Translations under genes and position numbers: made by a program
NCBI GenBank assembly: GCA_028716975.1
Contig: JAQUOU010000027.1
Span: 1-45,614 of the forward strand
DNA length: 45,614 bases
Reading direction: 5' to 3'
Source of the DNA: Methylobacter sp.
GTDB taxonomy: Bacteria > Pseudomonadota > Gammaproteobacteria > Methylococcales > Methylomonadaceae
In this document: piece by piece, positions 7,332 to 15,787 of the stretch
How the letters are laid out: every line of letters begins with the position of its first letter
Numbering within the stretch: the first letter of the stretch is position 1
The notes under the pieces: generated by a model
The model's input: the letters and a program-made list of their open reading frames with translations, nothing else
What the model was told of the DNA's origin: nothing
Database searches by the model: none

Positions 7332-7806
7332 AATCCAGAAAACCGCCGTCAGTGCGGGTAAATGGTTTCAGGAAAAACATTAAATCGAGCCAACTGGTAT
7401 AAATCTGCCGGTTGGCTTTTTCATGCGTGTCGATAAATGAACTATCAACTCACGATCACAGTATAAAACTATTTTGGACTATTGCAATGCTTGACAAATC
7501 AAAATACGAAAGTGTACGGTCTGTAACAAACTTTTGGTTTAGCAAGGTGCTAAGGTGCTAAGCAAATGTTAACAATTATCGTGGCGCTACGGCGATATTT
7601 CGTACCTTAAGTTACCACTCAATAAAATCATTTCCGTTAGAAATCAATACGCTGCAAAGGCCTTTTTGCCCGATATTAATTTAAACCACAATATATAGCG
7701 TTAAACCGGCCGTGGTGATACCGTATCTTGTGGCTTGGAATCAACCTGTAAGTTTTTTAAATTCATCAGCAATCATTGCGGTTTTTTGTCTAGTCTTTGT
7801 TCATGG
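7332..7806. other. Gene-free stretch between alpA and the integrase
   Basis: No ORF is convincing in these 475 bases. They contain the plus-strand terminator at 7389-7421 and a tandem pair AAGGTGCT AAGGTGCT at 7544-7559. Control or origin-like DNA of the element is a likely use; the satellite replication origin is not identifiable by eye. Confidence 0.4.
7389..7421 (+). terminator. Plus-strand rho-independent terminator inside the element
   Basis: GCCAACTGG (7389-7397) pairs with CCGGTTGGC (7408-7416), one G-U pair included, followed by five T. No plus-strand gene precedes it, so it may end a small RNA arising near the alpA promoter region. Confidence 0.65.
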
Positions 7807-9064
7807 CTAGGCATTTTTCTTGAATGGGACTACCGTCGCGCCAGCTTTCAGGATGTCCAGGTAATCAGCCCAATGCTGCATCATTTTGTGGCGTTCTGGT
7901 AAATGCGCTGTCCGGTTATAAGCCCTACCGTTAGGGTCTTTCACCGCGTGTGCTAATTGATGCTCGATAAAATCAACCCGGAAGCCTAGTACTTCATCCA
8001 AAATAGTACGCGCCATAGCCCGGAAGCCGTGTGCTGTCATAACGTCCTTACCATAACCAAGGCGCTTTAATGCCGCGTTAAGGGTATTCTCACTCATGCA
8101 CCTATCGCCGCGCGGTGTACGCTCAGAGGCAAAAACAAAGCGGCCATGTCCTGTTAAGGCGCGCAACTCTTCCAGTATTTTTACGGCCTGAGTAGATAAC
8201 GGGACAATATGCTGCGTGTCGGTTTTTGATACGAAGTAGCGCCATTCTTTAGCCTCAAGGTCAAAATGCTGCCATTCTGCCGCCCGTAGCTCGCCCGGCC
8301 TAACAAACACCAAAGGCGCAAGTTTTAAGGCACACACCAAGGCAAATGAGCCTTGGTAACTATCCATAGCTCTAAGTAACTCTGCAACCTGTTTAGGTTC
8401 GGTAATAGCTGCGAAATGCTCACCTTTAGCAATGGGCAGAGCTCCGCGTAAATCAGGCGTTATATCTCGATCAACCCGCCCTTGTTGCCACGGCATAACG
8501 GAAAACCTGCCCACATATTTGAAGGGTTCGGTGTGCTGTTTCAATCGTGCCCCGATCCTCAACCCTGCGCAAACAGTGCAGGATATCCATAGGCAAAATG
8601 TTCGCAATGGGCTTTTGTCCTAGCCAAGGGAGAATATTTCTCTCAAGCATCCGTTTCGAGCGGTTGTTTTTATCTGCCCATGTCTCAACCTTTTTTGCCC
8701 CCCATTCCCGCGCCACAAATTCAAAGCTATCTATCGCCGGTAAACCTGCCTCAAGCCGCTTTTCATTTTCTAGGGTAGCTCTTTGAGCAGATTTAATTTC
8801 CTTTCTAATATTACTGGGGTCTACGCCATTCGCTACATTGGCGCGGGCTGTTTCGGCCTTGCGTCTAGCATCCGCTAACGTGCTAGACGGATAAACGCCA
8901 AGTGATAAAGTTTTTCGTTTGCCTGCAAAGGTGTAATCGAAGCGCCACCATTTAGCGCCCGTGGGTTTAACCAGTAAATACAACCCTTCCCCGTCATTAA
9001 GGCGAGTGTCCTTATCTTTGGGTTTTGCATTACGAACAGCGGTATCGCTCAAGTCTTTAGCCAT
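7807..9064 (-). pseudogene. P4-family tyrosine integrase, frameshifted
   Basis: The N-terminal frame (8471-9064) has the Arm-binding DUF4102 domain: SDTAVRNAKPKDKDTRLNDG, LYLLVKPTGAKWWRFDY and LGVYPSSTLADAR, then the core-binding part. It breaks off at AVATRAG. The other frame takes up at GRVDRDITPDLRGAL and holds the catalytic domain: RPGELRAAEW (Arg), HGFRAMART (His-x-x-Arg) and AYNRTAHLPERHKMM (Tyr nucleophile region). Joined, they make about 415 residues, normal for the family. The shift lies near 8480-8490 and looks like one extra base. All catalytic residues are present, so function would return with one base corrected. It starts near the tRNA-Cys 3' end, as expected for an integrase using that tRNA. 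Confidence 0.9.
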
Positions 9065-9066
9065 TT

Positions 9067-9153
9067 GCAGTAACTCCAGGTGCAGTAACAGTAAAATTAC
9101 CTATTACTGTAATGGTTACTGCATAAATTGTCGAATATTATTGAATGTTACTG
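9067..9153. repeat. Six CAGTAA/TTACTG repeats upstream of the integrase
   Basis: CAGTAA occurs at 9068-9073, 9083-9088 and 9089-9094, and TTACTG at 9104-9109, 9116-9121 and 9148-9153. GCAGTAAC at 9082-9089 and GTTACTGC at 9115-9122 are perfect 8-bp inverted copies. Between the integrase start and the tRNA attachment site, such a set fits integrase arm-type or excisionase binding sites. This is inference from position. Confidence 0.55.
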
Positions 9154-9171
9154 TATACATTGCTGCACATT

Positions 9172-9205
9172 AAAAAAGCCGCTATCCCTTGTAGAATGCG
9201 GCTTT
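9172..9205 (-). terminator. Terminator downstream of tRNA-Cys
   Basis: On the minus strand AAAGCCGC and GCGGCTTT enclose a 15-base loop and are followed by a T run. It lies about 34 bases past the tRNA 3' end, so it can stop tRNA transcription from entering the integrase region. It may be element-derived because it lies on the element side of the att core. Confidence 0.7.
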
Positions 9206-9238
9206 ATGTACTTCGTTGAATCTTGTTGAATCGTCTTA

Positions 9239-9312
9239 TGGAGGCTGCGGCCGGAATCGAACCGGCGTAGATGGCTTTGCAGGCCACTGCATAACCATTT
9301 TGCTACGCAGCC
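9239..9312 (-). tRNA. tRNA-Cys (GCA)
   Basis: The minus strand folds as a tRNA with acceptor GGCTGCG/CGCAGCC, anticodon stem TGGC/GCCA with loop CTGCAAA giving anticodon GCA, a T-loop GGTTCGATTCC and an encoded CCA. The discriminator is T (U), as in bacterial tRNA-Cys. Its 3' end is the probable integration site of the adjacent element, and the gene stays intact. Confidence 0.96.
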
Positions 9313-9324
9313 TTAAAAGATGAA

Positions 9325-9353
9325 ATAAAAAAGCCGCGAAGGTTCGCGGCTTT
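9325..9353 (-). terminator. Terminator-like hairpin between tRNA-Gly and tRNA-Cys
   Basis: AAAGCCGCGAA (9330-9340) pairs perfectly with TTCGCGGCTTT (9343-9353), and on the minus strand the hairpin is followed by a T-rich run. It shares the AAAGCCGC stem with the hairpin at 9172-9205. If active it would separate transcription of the two tRNAs; otherwise it could be a processing signal. Confidence 0.7.
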
Positions 9354-9362
9354 AAATTTATT

Positions 9363-9437
9363 TGGAGCGGGAAACGAGATTCGAACTCGCGACCCCAACC
9401 TTGGCAAGGTTGTGCTCTACCACTGAGCTATTCCCGC
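9363..9437 (-). tRNA. tRNA-Gly (GCC)
   Basis: The minus strand has acceptor GCGGGAA/TTCCCGC, a D-arm AGCTCAGTGGTAGAGC, anticodon stem CAACC/GGTTG around TTGCCAA giving anticodon GCC, a T-arm with GTTCGAATC, and an encoded CCA. It lies upstream of tRNA-Cys in a two-tRNA cluster common in proteobacteria. Confidence 0.97.
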
Positions 9438-9494
9438 GCGTTAATTCTCTGAAAATTATAAATAGTTTTTAAATGCCTGTCAATTCTATTCAAT

Positions 9495-9977
9495 CTATTG
9501 AATATTAATTGCCAAGGTCCAGCCTGAATTGCCTTTGCATTCACCTTCCTCAATTTGAACCTTTACGAAAGTATTTTTCTTTCCATAAGCATCCTGGAAG
9601 TCTAGGACCGATATAGGTGTTCCTTGAGGTAAATGTTGGCAAGGTGAAGTTCTATCGGCTTCTTCCGAGTCATCATAAGCAGCCATAGTGCCGGGTACTT
9701 GAACTAAACGGACTGTTGCCTTGGGGTCATAAGTATTAGGTGCTTTTAGAATATATCGTTGCCCTGCCGCAAGATTTTTAATTGTAGGCCCGGATACAGG
9801 CGTTGATTCATCACCGCCACTTATCATCATTAAAATCAGCAACACCACTATACCGCCCAGGGCGCCAAAAAAAACTTTTGGCTTTTTTTCTTTTAAGCTC
9901 AATATTGAAGAAACCAGGTTACCAGCTATGTTTTTTGCCGAGTCTACAGCTTTTTTAGTGCTCTCTTGATTACTCAT
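9495..9977 (-). CDS. Membrane-anchored protein with SH3-like C-terminal part
   Basis: The 160-residue product has a short polar N-terminus, one membrane segment at about 35-53 (VFFGALGGIVVLLILMM), then a soluble domain. The end, FVKVQIEEGECKGNSGWTLA, resembles the ExxCxGxxGW strand of bacterial SH3-like domains, and two cysteines (in SPCQH and GECKG) could form a disulfide outside the cytoplasm. I do not recognise a named family. It stands alone between tRNA-Gly and the 524-aa gene. Topology is predicted by eye. Confidence 0.7.
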   Translation of the reverse strand: MSNQESTKKAVDSAKNIAGNLVSSILSLKEKKPKVFFGALGGIVVLLILMMISGGDESTPVSGPTIKNLAAGQRYILKAPNTYDPKATVRLVQVPGTMAAYDDSEEADRTSPCQHLPQGTPISVLDFQDAYGKKNTFVKVQIEEGECKGNSGWTLAINIQ

Positions 9978-10107
9978 TTTTCATCCTCTCTCTATTATAA
10001 TTATTTATTGTAGTTATTGAGACTCTGCTCAAAATATTATGGTGCTAGTAAAGCTAACCTGGAAAACATCTCCATGAAAGCCCGCTTATTTATCCGGCCT
10101 ATATCTA

Positions 10108-10141
10108 CTTAAAAGCAGGCATTGGATTAACCGTGCCTGCT
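10108..10141 (-). terminator. Terminator of the 524-aa gene
   Basis: On the minus strand AGCAGGCA and TGCCTGCT pair perfectly across a 12-base loop, then TTTT follows. It is about 83 bases past the stop of the 524-aa ORF. The rest of 9978-10223 shows nothing further. Confidence 0.65.
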
Positions 10142-10223
10142 CACTGTGTCAACTTACCACGATGAAAAAACTTTTCAAGTGCTTTTATGCGCCTTGTCTA
10201 CTATTTAAACAATATACATCTCA

Positions 10224-11798
10224 TCAAATGAAGTCGTAGCCTTTTTTAGTTATCGCAGGATGTTCCAGTTCTATCAGTGGCAAACATTCAAACTGCCAGT
10301 AACCAAGACCGATATTTTTCCTGTTTATCAAAGTCATAGATAAATTTTCATTGTTCATAAAAATTAGAATGGCACCGCCGTCTTTCAACATAAAGTTATC
10401 CGTAATAATAAGACTCTTTTCCATATTTTCTTCTTTTATCTTATATATTAAAGCCTTATGTGAAACCTTACGCTCCTGCGCATCCCAGGGCTGATAAGTT
10501 ACAGGCAAGGAGTCTTTCGCTAATAATTGCATGCCAAAATTTATTTTACCGCTTTGTTTTGTTACCATAATTCTGTCTACAATTCCCAGAGAACGTTTAT
10601 ATATCGGCATATCGGTTTTTCTATAACTGACGAGACTGCCTACAGAAAAAACACCTGTTTTATTAAATACGCCGGATAATAATCTGTCAGAGGCGGAGTG
10701 CACAAGGAACTCCATATCGGCTTCATTATCTTTAATTGATAACGTTTGCAGATCAAAAGTGGAGGCTAACCCTACGGCAATATAACGATCTAATCTATCG
10801 CTAAAAAGTGGTGCTCCCTGCAAATCAATCCCCGACCATCTTTGTTCAAGGTAATCCAGTAATTCTGCTGTGGGTTTGGAACTGCTTTTCTTCAATACGT
10901 GCATCGAACTGAATCTTGCCTCAGTGGCGCTTATCAATTTCTCTCTCTGTTTGAAAGCTTTTATCAACCCGGAAAAATCGAGGTAAAGGGCGGTTGAGTC
11001 ATTTTTGGCGTTTAATTCAAAATGCGGGGGCTTGTCTTCATCTATTGAAATAAGGCACTGCATCTGTAAGCCGGACATAGCCGTATTCTTCAGGCTAACC
11101 AAAGAGATTAGTGTCTCTATAAAACCATATACCAGCGGTATTTCTTTTTGCATTAAACCAATCGGATTAGCAAGGCTGAGCAAAAGAATTTGTAGATAGC
11201 ACTCTTCCGGCGTGCTTGTTTTATTAGCCTGATTTATATCATTGGCTATTTTGGTAGTGTCTTTTTTTATTTTTACACTCAGTTTATAAAGTGAATGCAG
11301 ATCTATCCATACCCAATCAGGTACCGGCATACCCATAATAAAATGACTGATAACAATACTGCTCAGTCCCTTAATAGTACGCTGAATTGCCAATGCCGCA
11401 TGCTTCCCCTGAAACCAGCTGATATCACGCTGTGTTAGTTCCTTGAGCACTATCCAGTAGCCAATAGTGAATTCCCTCTCAATAGAAATTAATACTTGCA
11501 AAATTTTCTTGTCATTCTCTTCTTTTGGAAACCCTGCCTGGATAAGCCTGGATCGAAGATAGTCTTCAATAACAAGTGTGCTTGGCCGTAAAAGTTCCAG
11601 CGCCTCCAGTCTTGACTGAGCGGCCATTTCTGTAGCATTAAACACTTTGATAAAATCATGAATCAGCCGTGTGGCAAGTCCCGGATTAGCCGTCGGTAAT
11701 TCAACAACCCATTGCTGTAACGCTTTGGCTTCAAATTGTTTCAAGCGTAGCGGATTATTTTGTTGACTTGGAATAATCAGAAAAAAAGAATTTTTCAA
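10224..11798 (-). CDS. Large protein of unknown function, possible PilZ-like C-terminal part
   Basis: The 524-residue product is not one I can name. The start is a TTG at 11798 after GGTGA; no ATG occurs in the first 50 codons. The first 300 residues are helical and leucine-rich, with no signal peptide. Near residues 390-430, YKRSLGIVDRIMVTKQSGK then INFGMQLLAKDS resembles the last strands of PilZ-like domains, where a G(I/V)V..I motif is followed by xGMQLL. A role in cyclic-di-GMP binding would be an inference from that weak resemblance. Another PilZ gene (15788-16201) lies downstream of the PQQ cassette, which does not prove a link. No frameshift is visible. Confidence 0.75.
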   Translation of the reverse strand: MKNSFFLIIPSQQNNPLRLKQFEAKALQQWVVELPTANPGLATRLIHDFIKVFNATEMAAQSRLEALELLRPSTLVIEDYLRSRLIQAGFPKEENDKKILQVLISIEREFTIGYWIVLKELTQRDISWFQGKHAALAIQRTIKGLSSIVISHFIMGMPVPDWVWIDLHSLYKLSVKIKKDTTKIANDINQANKTSTPEECYLQILLLSLANPIGLMQKEIPLVYGFIETLISLVSLKNTAMSGLQMQCLISIDEDKPPHFELNAKNDSTALYLDFSGLIKAFKQREKLISATEARFSSMHVLKKSSSKPTAELLDYLEQRWSGIDLQGAPLFSDRLDRYIAVGLASTFDLQTLSIKDNEADMEFLVHSASDRLLSGVFNKTGVFSVGSLVSYRKTDMPIYKRSLGIVDRIMVTKQSGKINFGMQLLAKDSLPVTYQPWDAQERKVSHKALIYKIKEENMEKSLIITDNFMLKDGGAILIFMNNENLSMTLINRKNIGLGYWQFECLPLIELEHPAITKKGYDFI

Positions 11799-11927
11799 CG
11801 GTTCACCGCAGGCATTGCTTTATAAATTTAATTAGTAAGCCCTCATTTTTAAATAGCATTTGGCTAGCCGGTTTGTCTAAAGCCATTTTTAGCCGCATTG
11901 ACGCGGACAAAGCGTTGCTTCCATGCT

Positions 11928-12731
11928 TCAAGCGCCTCCTTTTCCCGTCATCATGCCTTTTGAAGGATTATAGCCAATGATGGCTGCCGCCATAAAAACG
12001 GCAAAGGCAACCAGCGTATAAATGAAGGCTTCCCGGTTAAACTGTCCATACAAGGCAAAGCGGATTAATTCAACTGCCTGTGAAAATGGATTATATTGCG
12101 CAAGATTATAAAGCAGCGCACTGGATTCTCTAATTTTCCACAACGGATAAAGTGCTGTTGACATAAAAAACATCGGAAAAATCACAAAATTCATGACACC
12201 GGCAAAATTCTCCAGTTGTTTTATGAAAGATGACAACAATAACCCTAACGCACCCAACATCATTCCCGACAACATAAGCGCAGGCAATACCCATAAATAG
12301 CCTTGCCACGGTGCCTGTATTTCATAAAGCCAGGCTACTCCTAAAAACACATAGACCTGCAGAATAGATACCGCCGTGCCGGCCAGCAATTTACTTAGCA
12401 ATAAAAACCATCGGGGTAATGGGCATACCATCAGTATGCGCATACTGCCCATCTCGCGGTCGTAAACCATTGACAGCGAACTTTGCATGCCGTTAAACAA
12501 CTGAATCATGCCGATTAACCCAGGAGTAATATAAACCTCGTACAGAATATAGGTTTCATAAGGAGGGCTGATGGCAATCCCCAAGGCCGACCTGAAACCC
12601 GCTGCGAAAACAAACAACCAGATTAAAGGCCGCACTAATGCGGAAATAAACCGTTCACGTTGGGTAATAAAACGTCTTAACTCCCGCCCTATAATGCCCC
12701 ACATGGCGCGCCAATAATGAAGAATATTCAT
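11928..12731 (-). CDS. ABC-2 permease of a PQQ-alcohol-dehydrogenase-associated system
   Basis: The 267-residue protein is an ABC-2 type permease with about six membrane segments, including LIWLFVFAAGFRSALG, LLSKLLAGTAVSILQVYVF and GVMNFVIFPMFFMSTALYP. It belongs by context to the permease family found with PQQ-dependent alcohol dehydrogenase systems (PedC-like). Its start overlaps the ATPase stop by ATGA, so the two are coupled. With the ATPase it would form an inner-membrane transporter whose substrate is not known. It is the last gene of the four-gene cassette. Confidence 0.88.
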   Translation of the reverse strand: MNILHYWRAMWGIIGRELRRFITQRERFISALVRPLIWLFVFAAGFRSALGIAISPPYETYILYEVYITPGLIGMIQLFNGMQSSLSMVYDREMGSMRILMVCPLPRWFLLLSKLLAGTAVSILQVYVFLGVAWLYEIQAPWQGYLWVLPALMLSGMMLGALGLLLSSFIKQLENFAGVMNFVIFPMFFMSTALYPLWKIRESSALLYNLAQYNPFSQAVELIRFALYGQFNREAFIYTLVAFAVFMAAAIIGYNPSKGMMTGKGGA

Positions 12732-13468
12732 GCCTGCGCTCCTTGCGTTAGTCTATTAAAGGCATCTTTTATGGTTGATGTGCCGGTTAATTGCAGAACT
12801 TCATTAACAGTTCCGTTGGCTTTAATCTGTCCTTTATCAAGCACGATTACGTGATCATCAGGGTAAATTTCGTCAATTAAATGGCTTGCCCATAAAACCG
12901 CCATATTTTCATCGGCGGCCAGCCGGTGCACATGGTCTACAATGTCCTGACGGCTCGGCACATCCAGGCCCACGGTCGGCTCATCCAGCAGTAGCAAAGA
13001 CGGCTTATGCAATAATGCCCGGGCAATTTCCACGCGCCGCCGATGTCCGCCATTCAACTGGCGTATTTTTTCAAATCGGCGATCAAACATGTTTAGCCGT
13101 TCCAGCTCTTCCTGAATTCTTAGCATGGACTGCTTGCGCCCCATGCCATGCAAAGCAGTGTGATAGCGTAAATTCTGCATAACCGTAAGATCCATATCCA
13201 GGGTGGTTTGCTGAAAAACCACGCCCAACTTTGCCAGGGCTTTGCGGGTTTGCTGTTTGATATTAAAGCCGCATAACTCGATACGTCCGCCGCGGGAATC
13301 ATATAACCTCGTAATCAGTGAAAATAAAGTACTTTTTCCGGCTCCGTTAGGGCCCAATAATAGAGTGCATTCGCCGGGCTGAATCTTGAAATTAATCCGG
13401 TCGAGTGCTTTCTTTTTGCCGTAAGAGAAATTTAAATCTTCAATCGATAACGCTATGTCTGTATTCAT
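12728..13468 (-). CDS. ABC transporter ATPase, PQQ-associated system
   Basis: The 246-residue ATPase has Walker A GPNGAGKST, Q-loop GVVFQQTTLD, Walker B LLLLDEPTVGLD and a switch His in LWASHLIDE. The signature reads LNGGHRRRVEIARALL instead of the usual LSGGQ, a departure that I recall for the PQQ-linked subfamily and that should not be read as loss of activity. Its stop overlaps the permease start and its start overlaps the beta-propeller stop, so the cassette is one transcript. Its partner is the ABC-2 permease next to it. Confidence 0.93.
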   Translation of the reverse strand: MNTDIALSIEDLNFSYGKKKALDRINFKIQPGECTLLLGPNGAGKSTLFSLITRLYDSRGGRIELCGFNIKQQTRKALAKLGVVFQQTTLDMDLTVMQNLRYHTALHGMGRKQSMLRIQEELERLNMFDRRFEKIRQLNGGHRRRVEIARALLHKPSLLLLDEPTVGLDVPSRQDIVDHVHRLAADENMAVLWASHLIDEIYPDDHVIVLDKGQIKANGTVNEVLQLTGTSTIKDAFNRLTQGAQA

Positions 13469-14427
13469 GGTTTTACTGCAACTCCCCAGGGATAAGTCCC
13501 AACCCCGATCGATTTAGTCACTGTCTGGCTATCAAGATCAATGATGGAAATATCGTTACTGATGCCGTTGGTGGTATAAAGCCTTTTTTGATCGGGAGAA
13601 AATGCCAGATTCCATACCCGCTGGCCGACCAGCAGGTATTTTTCTATTTCAAACGTTTGCGCATTAATCACGGCCACGCGGTTTGCAGGCCCCAAAGCCA
13701 CATAGCCCCGACTTCTTTCCTTATCAATAACAACGCCTACCGGCTGAATTTTATCGGCTGTCACTCCTGAAATATCAAACCTGATGTTTTTAATGATCTG
13801 CTTGGACTTGGCATCCAGAATCATTAAAGTTCCGGCCATTTCCGAAGTTACCCATAATTGCCGGCTATCGGCTGTAAAACCGACCGCGCGGGGACGCGGA
13901 TCAACCAGGGTATTTTCTACGATAGTATTAGTTTTGGCATCAATCCAATGCACCATATTGGTCGTTTCGGTGGCACTGACTATCCAGCGGTTATCGGGGC
14001 TGACTGTGATCCCTTCAGGTTCTACGCCAACCTTAATCTGTTTGATGACTTTTTTCCTGTCCACGTCAATAACGGTTATCAGACTATCATCTTCGTTTGA
14101 TACATAAATCCGGTCTCCCGCAGGATTTAATGCAAAGGTTTCAGGATCATCGCCGGAAGGCAGTTTCCCCAGCTCTTTCAGTGTTTCGGCGTCAACAATT
14201 TTAATAGTATTGTCATCGCTGGCAGCGATATACAGAAACTTGTTATCCGGGCTTATGGCAATACCTCTGGGGCGCCGGCCAATAGCCAGTGTTTTAATCA
14301 GCTTGCCCTCCACCGGGTCAACAACAGCCAGGGCATTATCTTTTTCCAAAGTAACGAACACCGTCTCAGCCTGTGCAATGCCGGTTAATGCAATAAATAA
14401 AAGTAGTTTTAAACAGATTTTTTTCAT
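13465..14427 (-). CDS. Periplasmic YVTN beta-propeller, PQQ-associated
   Basis: The product begins MKKICLKLLLFIALTGIAQA, a clear signal peptide. I therefore start at the ATG at 14427 after a GGTGAG, and not at the upstream in-frame codon at 14442. The mature part (about 300 residues) is a seven-bladed YVTN-type propeller with repeats such as RRPRGIAISPDNKFLYIAA, VEPEGITVSPDNRW and VWNLAFSPDQKRLYTTNG. It fits the beta-propeller family that accompanies PQQ-dependent catabolism and is predicted to act in the periplasm. Its exact job is unknown; sensing or scaffolding for the ABC system is plausible. It overlaps the ATPase by ATGA. Confidence 0.9.
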   Translation of the reverse strand: MKKICLKLLLFIALTGIAQAETVFVTLEKDNALAVVDPVEGKLIKTLAIGRRPRGIAISPDNKFLYIAASDDNTIKIVDAETLKELGKLPSGDDPETFALNPAGDRIYVSNEDDSLITVIDVDRKKVIKQIKVGVEPEGITVSPDNRWIVSATETTNMVHWIDAKTNTIVENTLVDPRPRAVGFTADSRQLWVTSEMAGTLMILDAKSKQIIKNIRFDISGVTADKIQPVGVVIDKERSRGYVALGPANRVAVINAQTFEIEKYLLVGQRVWNLAFSPDQKRLYTTNGISNDISIIDLDSQTVTKSIGVGTYPWGVAVKP

Positions 14428-14435
14428 TATTATTC

Positions 14436-15623
14436 TCACCATTTACATTTCGATTCAGGCTGATCATAGCCCAGCGTATCCAGCTCTGTTTTTGGATGCA
14501 GGAAACCTTCAACCGGTGCCACCGCCACTAATGAGCGCGGCGCGGCGAGTAAAACAGGCTGCCGCAACTGACCATCCCAAGGCCGAAAAGATAAGGGATT
14601 GCCTTTATAGCCCTGCAACGCGAACTGATCGCTCAACATATAGTCTTTAACCCGGTTTACGTCATCCGACCTGGTGCGGGTTACCGCTTCGCCTATGGCC
14701 CTGACCGCCAGATAGGCGGCATAATCCTGTTCTTCCATCCATCGGCCCGCCCGCTCCTTAAAACGGCTTTGAATCTGGACTGCGCCCCATTGCTCATGAG
14801 TTCTATGCCAGGCGGTAGCAATCAATCCCTGGGTTCCTATCACAGGTCTTGGCAACCAGGTCCGGTAATCGAGGTATTCACCAAACAATCCCTGTTCATC
14901 GGCTACGACCAATACATCATAGTCATCCACCTGCGTGAATACAGCCACATCGGATTGAGCGGTGCGCCGGGCATCGAAAGTATGTTCCCAGGTTTTTTCT
15001 TCAACTATTTTTATGCCGAAACGCTTGGCAGCCCGCCGGATGGCATCTGCAAATAAACGATCTTCCTGAAGGGGGCCAATCACCAGAAACCATTTGATCC
15101 AGCGTTTTTTCAGCATATATTGTGCGAGAGCATCGGCACGCATCGCTCTGCCGGGCAAAATATGCAGAACATTTTTACGGCACAGCTCGTTGCGTAAACC
15201 ATCATCTATCGTCGCTACATCAAATATCAGCTTCTGTTTGGCCTTATCTGAATCAGCCAGCGGATTTAACTGATCCACAGGCAACCCACTGACGACATAG
15301 TGAAATTTATCAGCAATTTCCTTGTCAAAAACTGCAACTACATTGCCATCCTTAGGCACGATGAATTTTTTCAGAACAAACTGCTGGCCGGTAAACTCTC
15401 CCGTCGTATTATTATCGCCAATTGCCAATTCCGCCCCTAAAACCCCTTTATCTTTAATTAAAGGATCCAGGTTTGACATCGGAGGAGGCGCTTCCTGCTC
15501 TTGTGTCAAATAAGCAATATTGATAACCTGCTTCGCCTTACCATAAGCAATTCCAACGGTAATCATTTGAATAATAAATAAAATTTTGACTATGGCTTGA
15601 AGGTGCAAGTTAATTGATCGCAT
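14436..15623 (-). CDS. Periplasmic substrate-binding protein, PQQ-associated ABC system
   Basis: The 395-residue protein starts with a signal-like region (ILFIIQMITVGIAYGKA) and then INIAYLTQEQEAPPPMSNLD, typical of the branched-chain amino-acid type binding folds recruited to PQQ-alcohol-dehydrogenase systems. FAIGDNN-like and GFAYGLE-like pocket strands are expected; ELAIGDNNTTGEFTGQQF is visible near residue 65. The C-terminal SFRPWDGQLRQPVLLAAP matches the family's end. It is the first gene of the cassette and sets the direction of transcription. No PQQ dehydrogenase gene is in the window, so the partner must lie elsewhere. Confidence 0.9.
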   Translation of the reverse strand: MRSINLHLQAIVKILFIIQMITVGIAYGKAKQVINIAYLTQEQEAPPPMSNLDPLIKDKGVLGAELAIGDNNTTGEFTGQQFVLKKFIVPKDGNVVAVFDKEIADKFHYVVSGLPVDQLNPLADSDKAKQKLIFDVATIDDGLRNELCRKNVLHILPGRAMRADALAQYMLKKRWIKWFLVIGPLQEDRLFADAIRRAAKRFGIKIVEEKTWEHTFDARRTAQSDVAVFTQVDDYDVLVVADEQGLFGEYLDYRTWLPRPVIGTQGLIATAWHRTHEQWGAVQIQSRFKERAGRWMEEQDYAAYLAVRAIGEAVTRTRSDDVNRVKDYMLSDQFALQGYKGNPLSFRPWDGQLRQPVLLAAPRSLVAVAPVEGFLHPKTELDTLGYDQPESKCKW

Positions 15624-15787
15624 CGTTACCTGATACTAAGAATACGGGGGAGACTAATTTTAACGGATTCACAGGCTTTTATTCACTTTTCAAAAATAGC
15701 TTACTAAAGCCGGTATTTGAAATTTATCAATTTACAGTCAATACTTAGCTCAATTTTAATAGGAATTGACTGTGCTATTGTTGCTCC

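Noticed and set aside
1-9238. CRISPR array or toxin-antitoxin pair in the accessory region
   Set aside because: No regularly spaced direct repeats were seen, and the small coupled ORFs show no known toxin or antitoxin motifs.
13405-14107. Plus-strand frames within the beta-propeller and ATPase genes
   Set aside because: They are antisense shadows of well-supported minus-strand genes.
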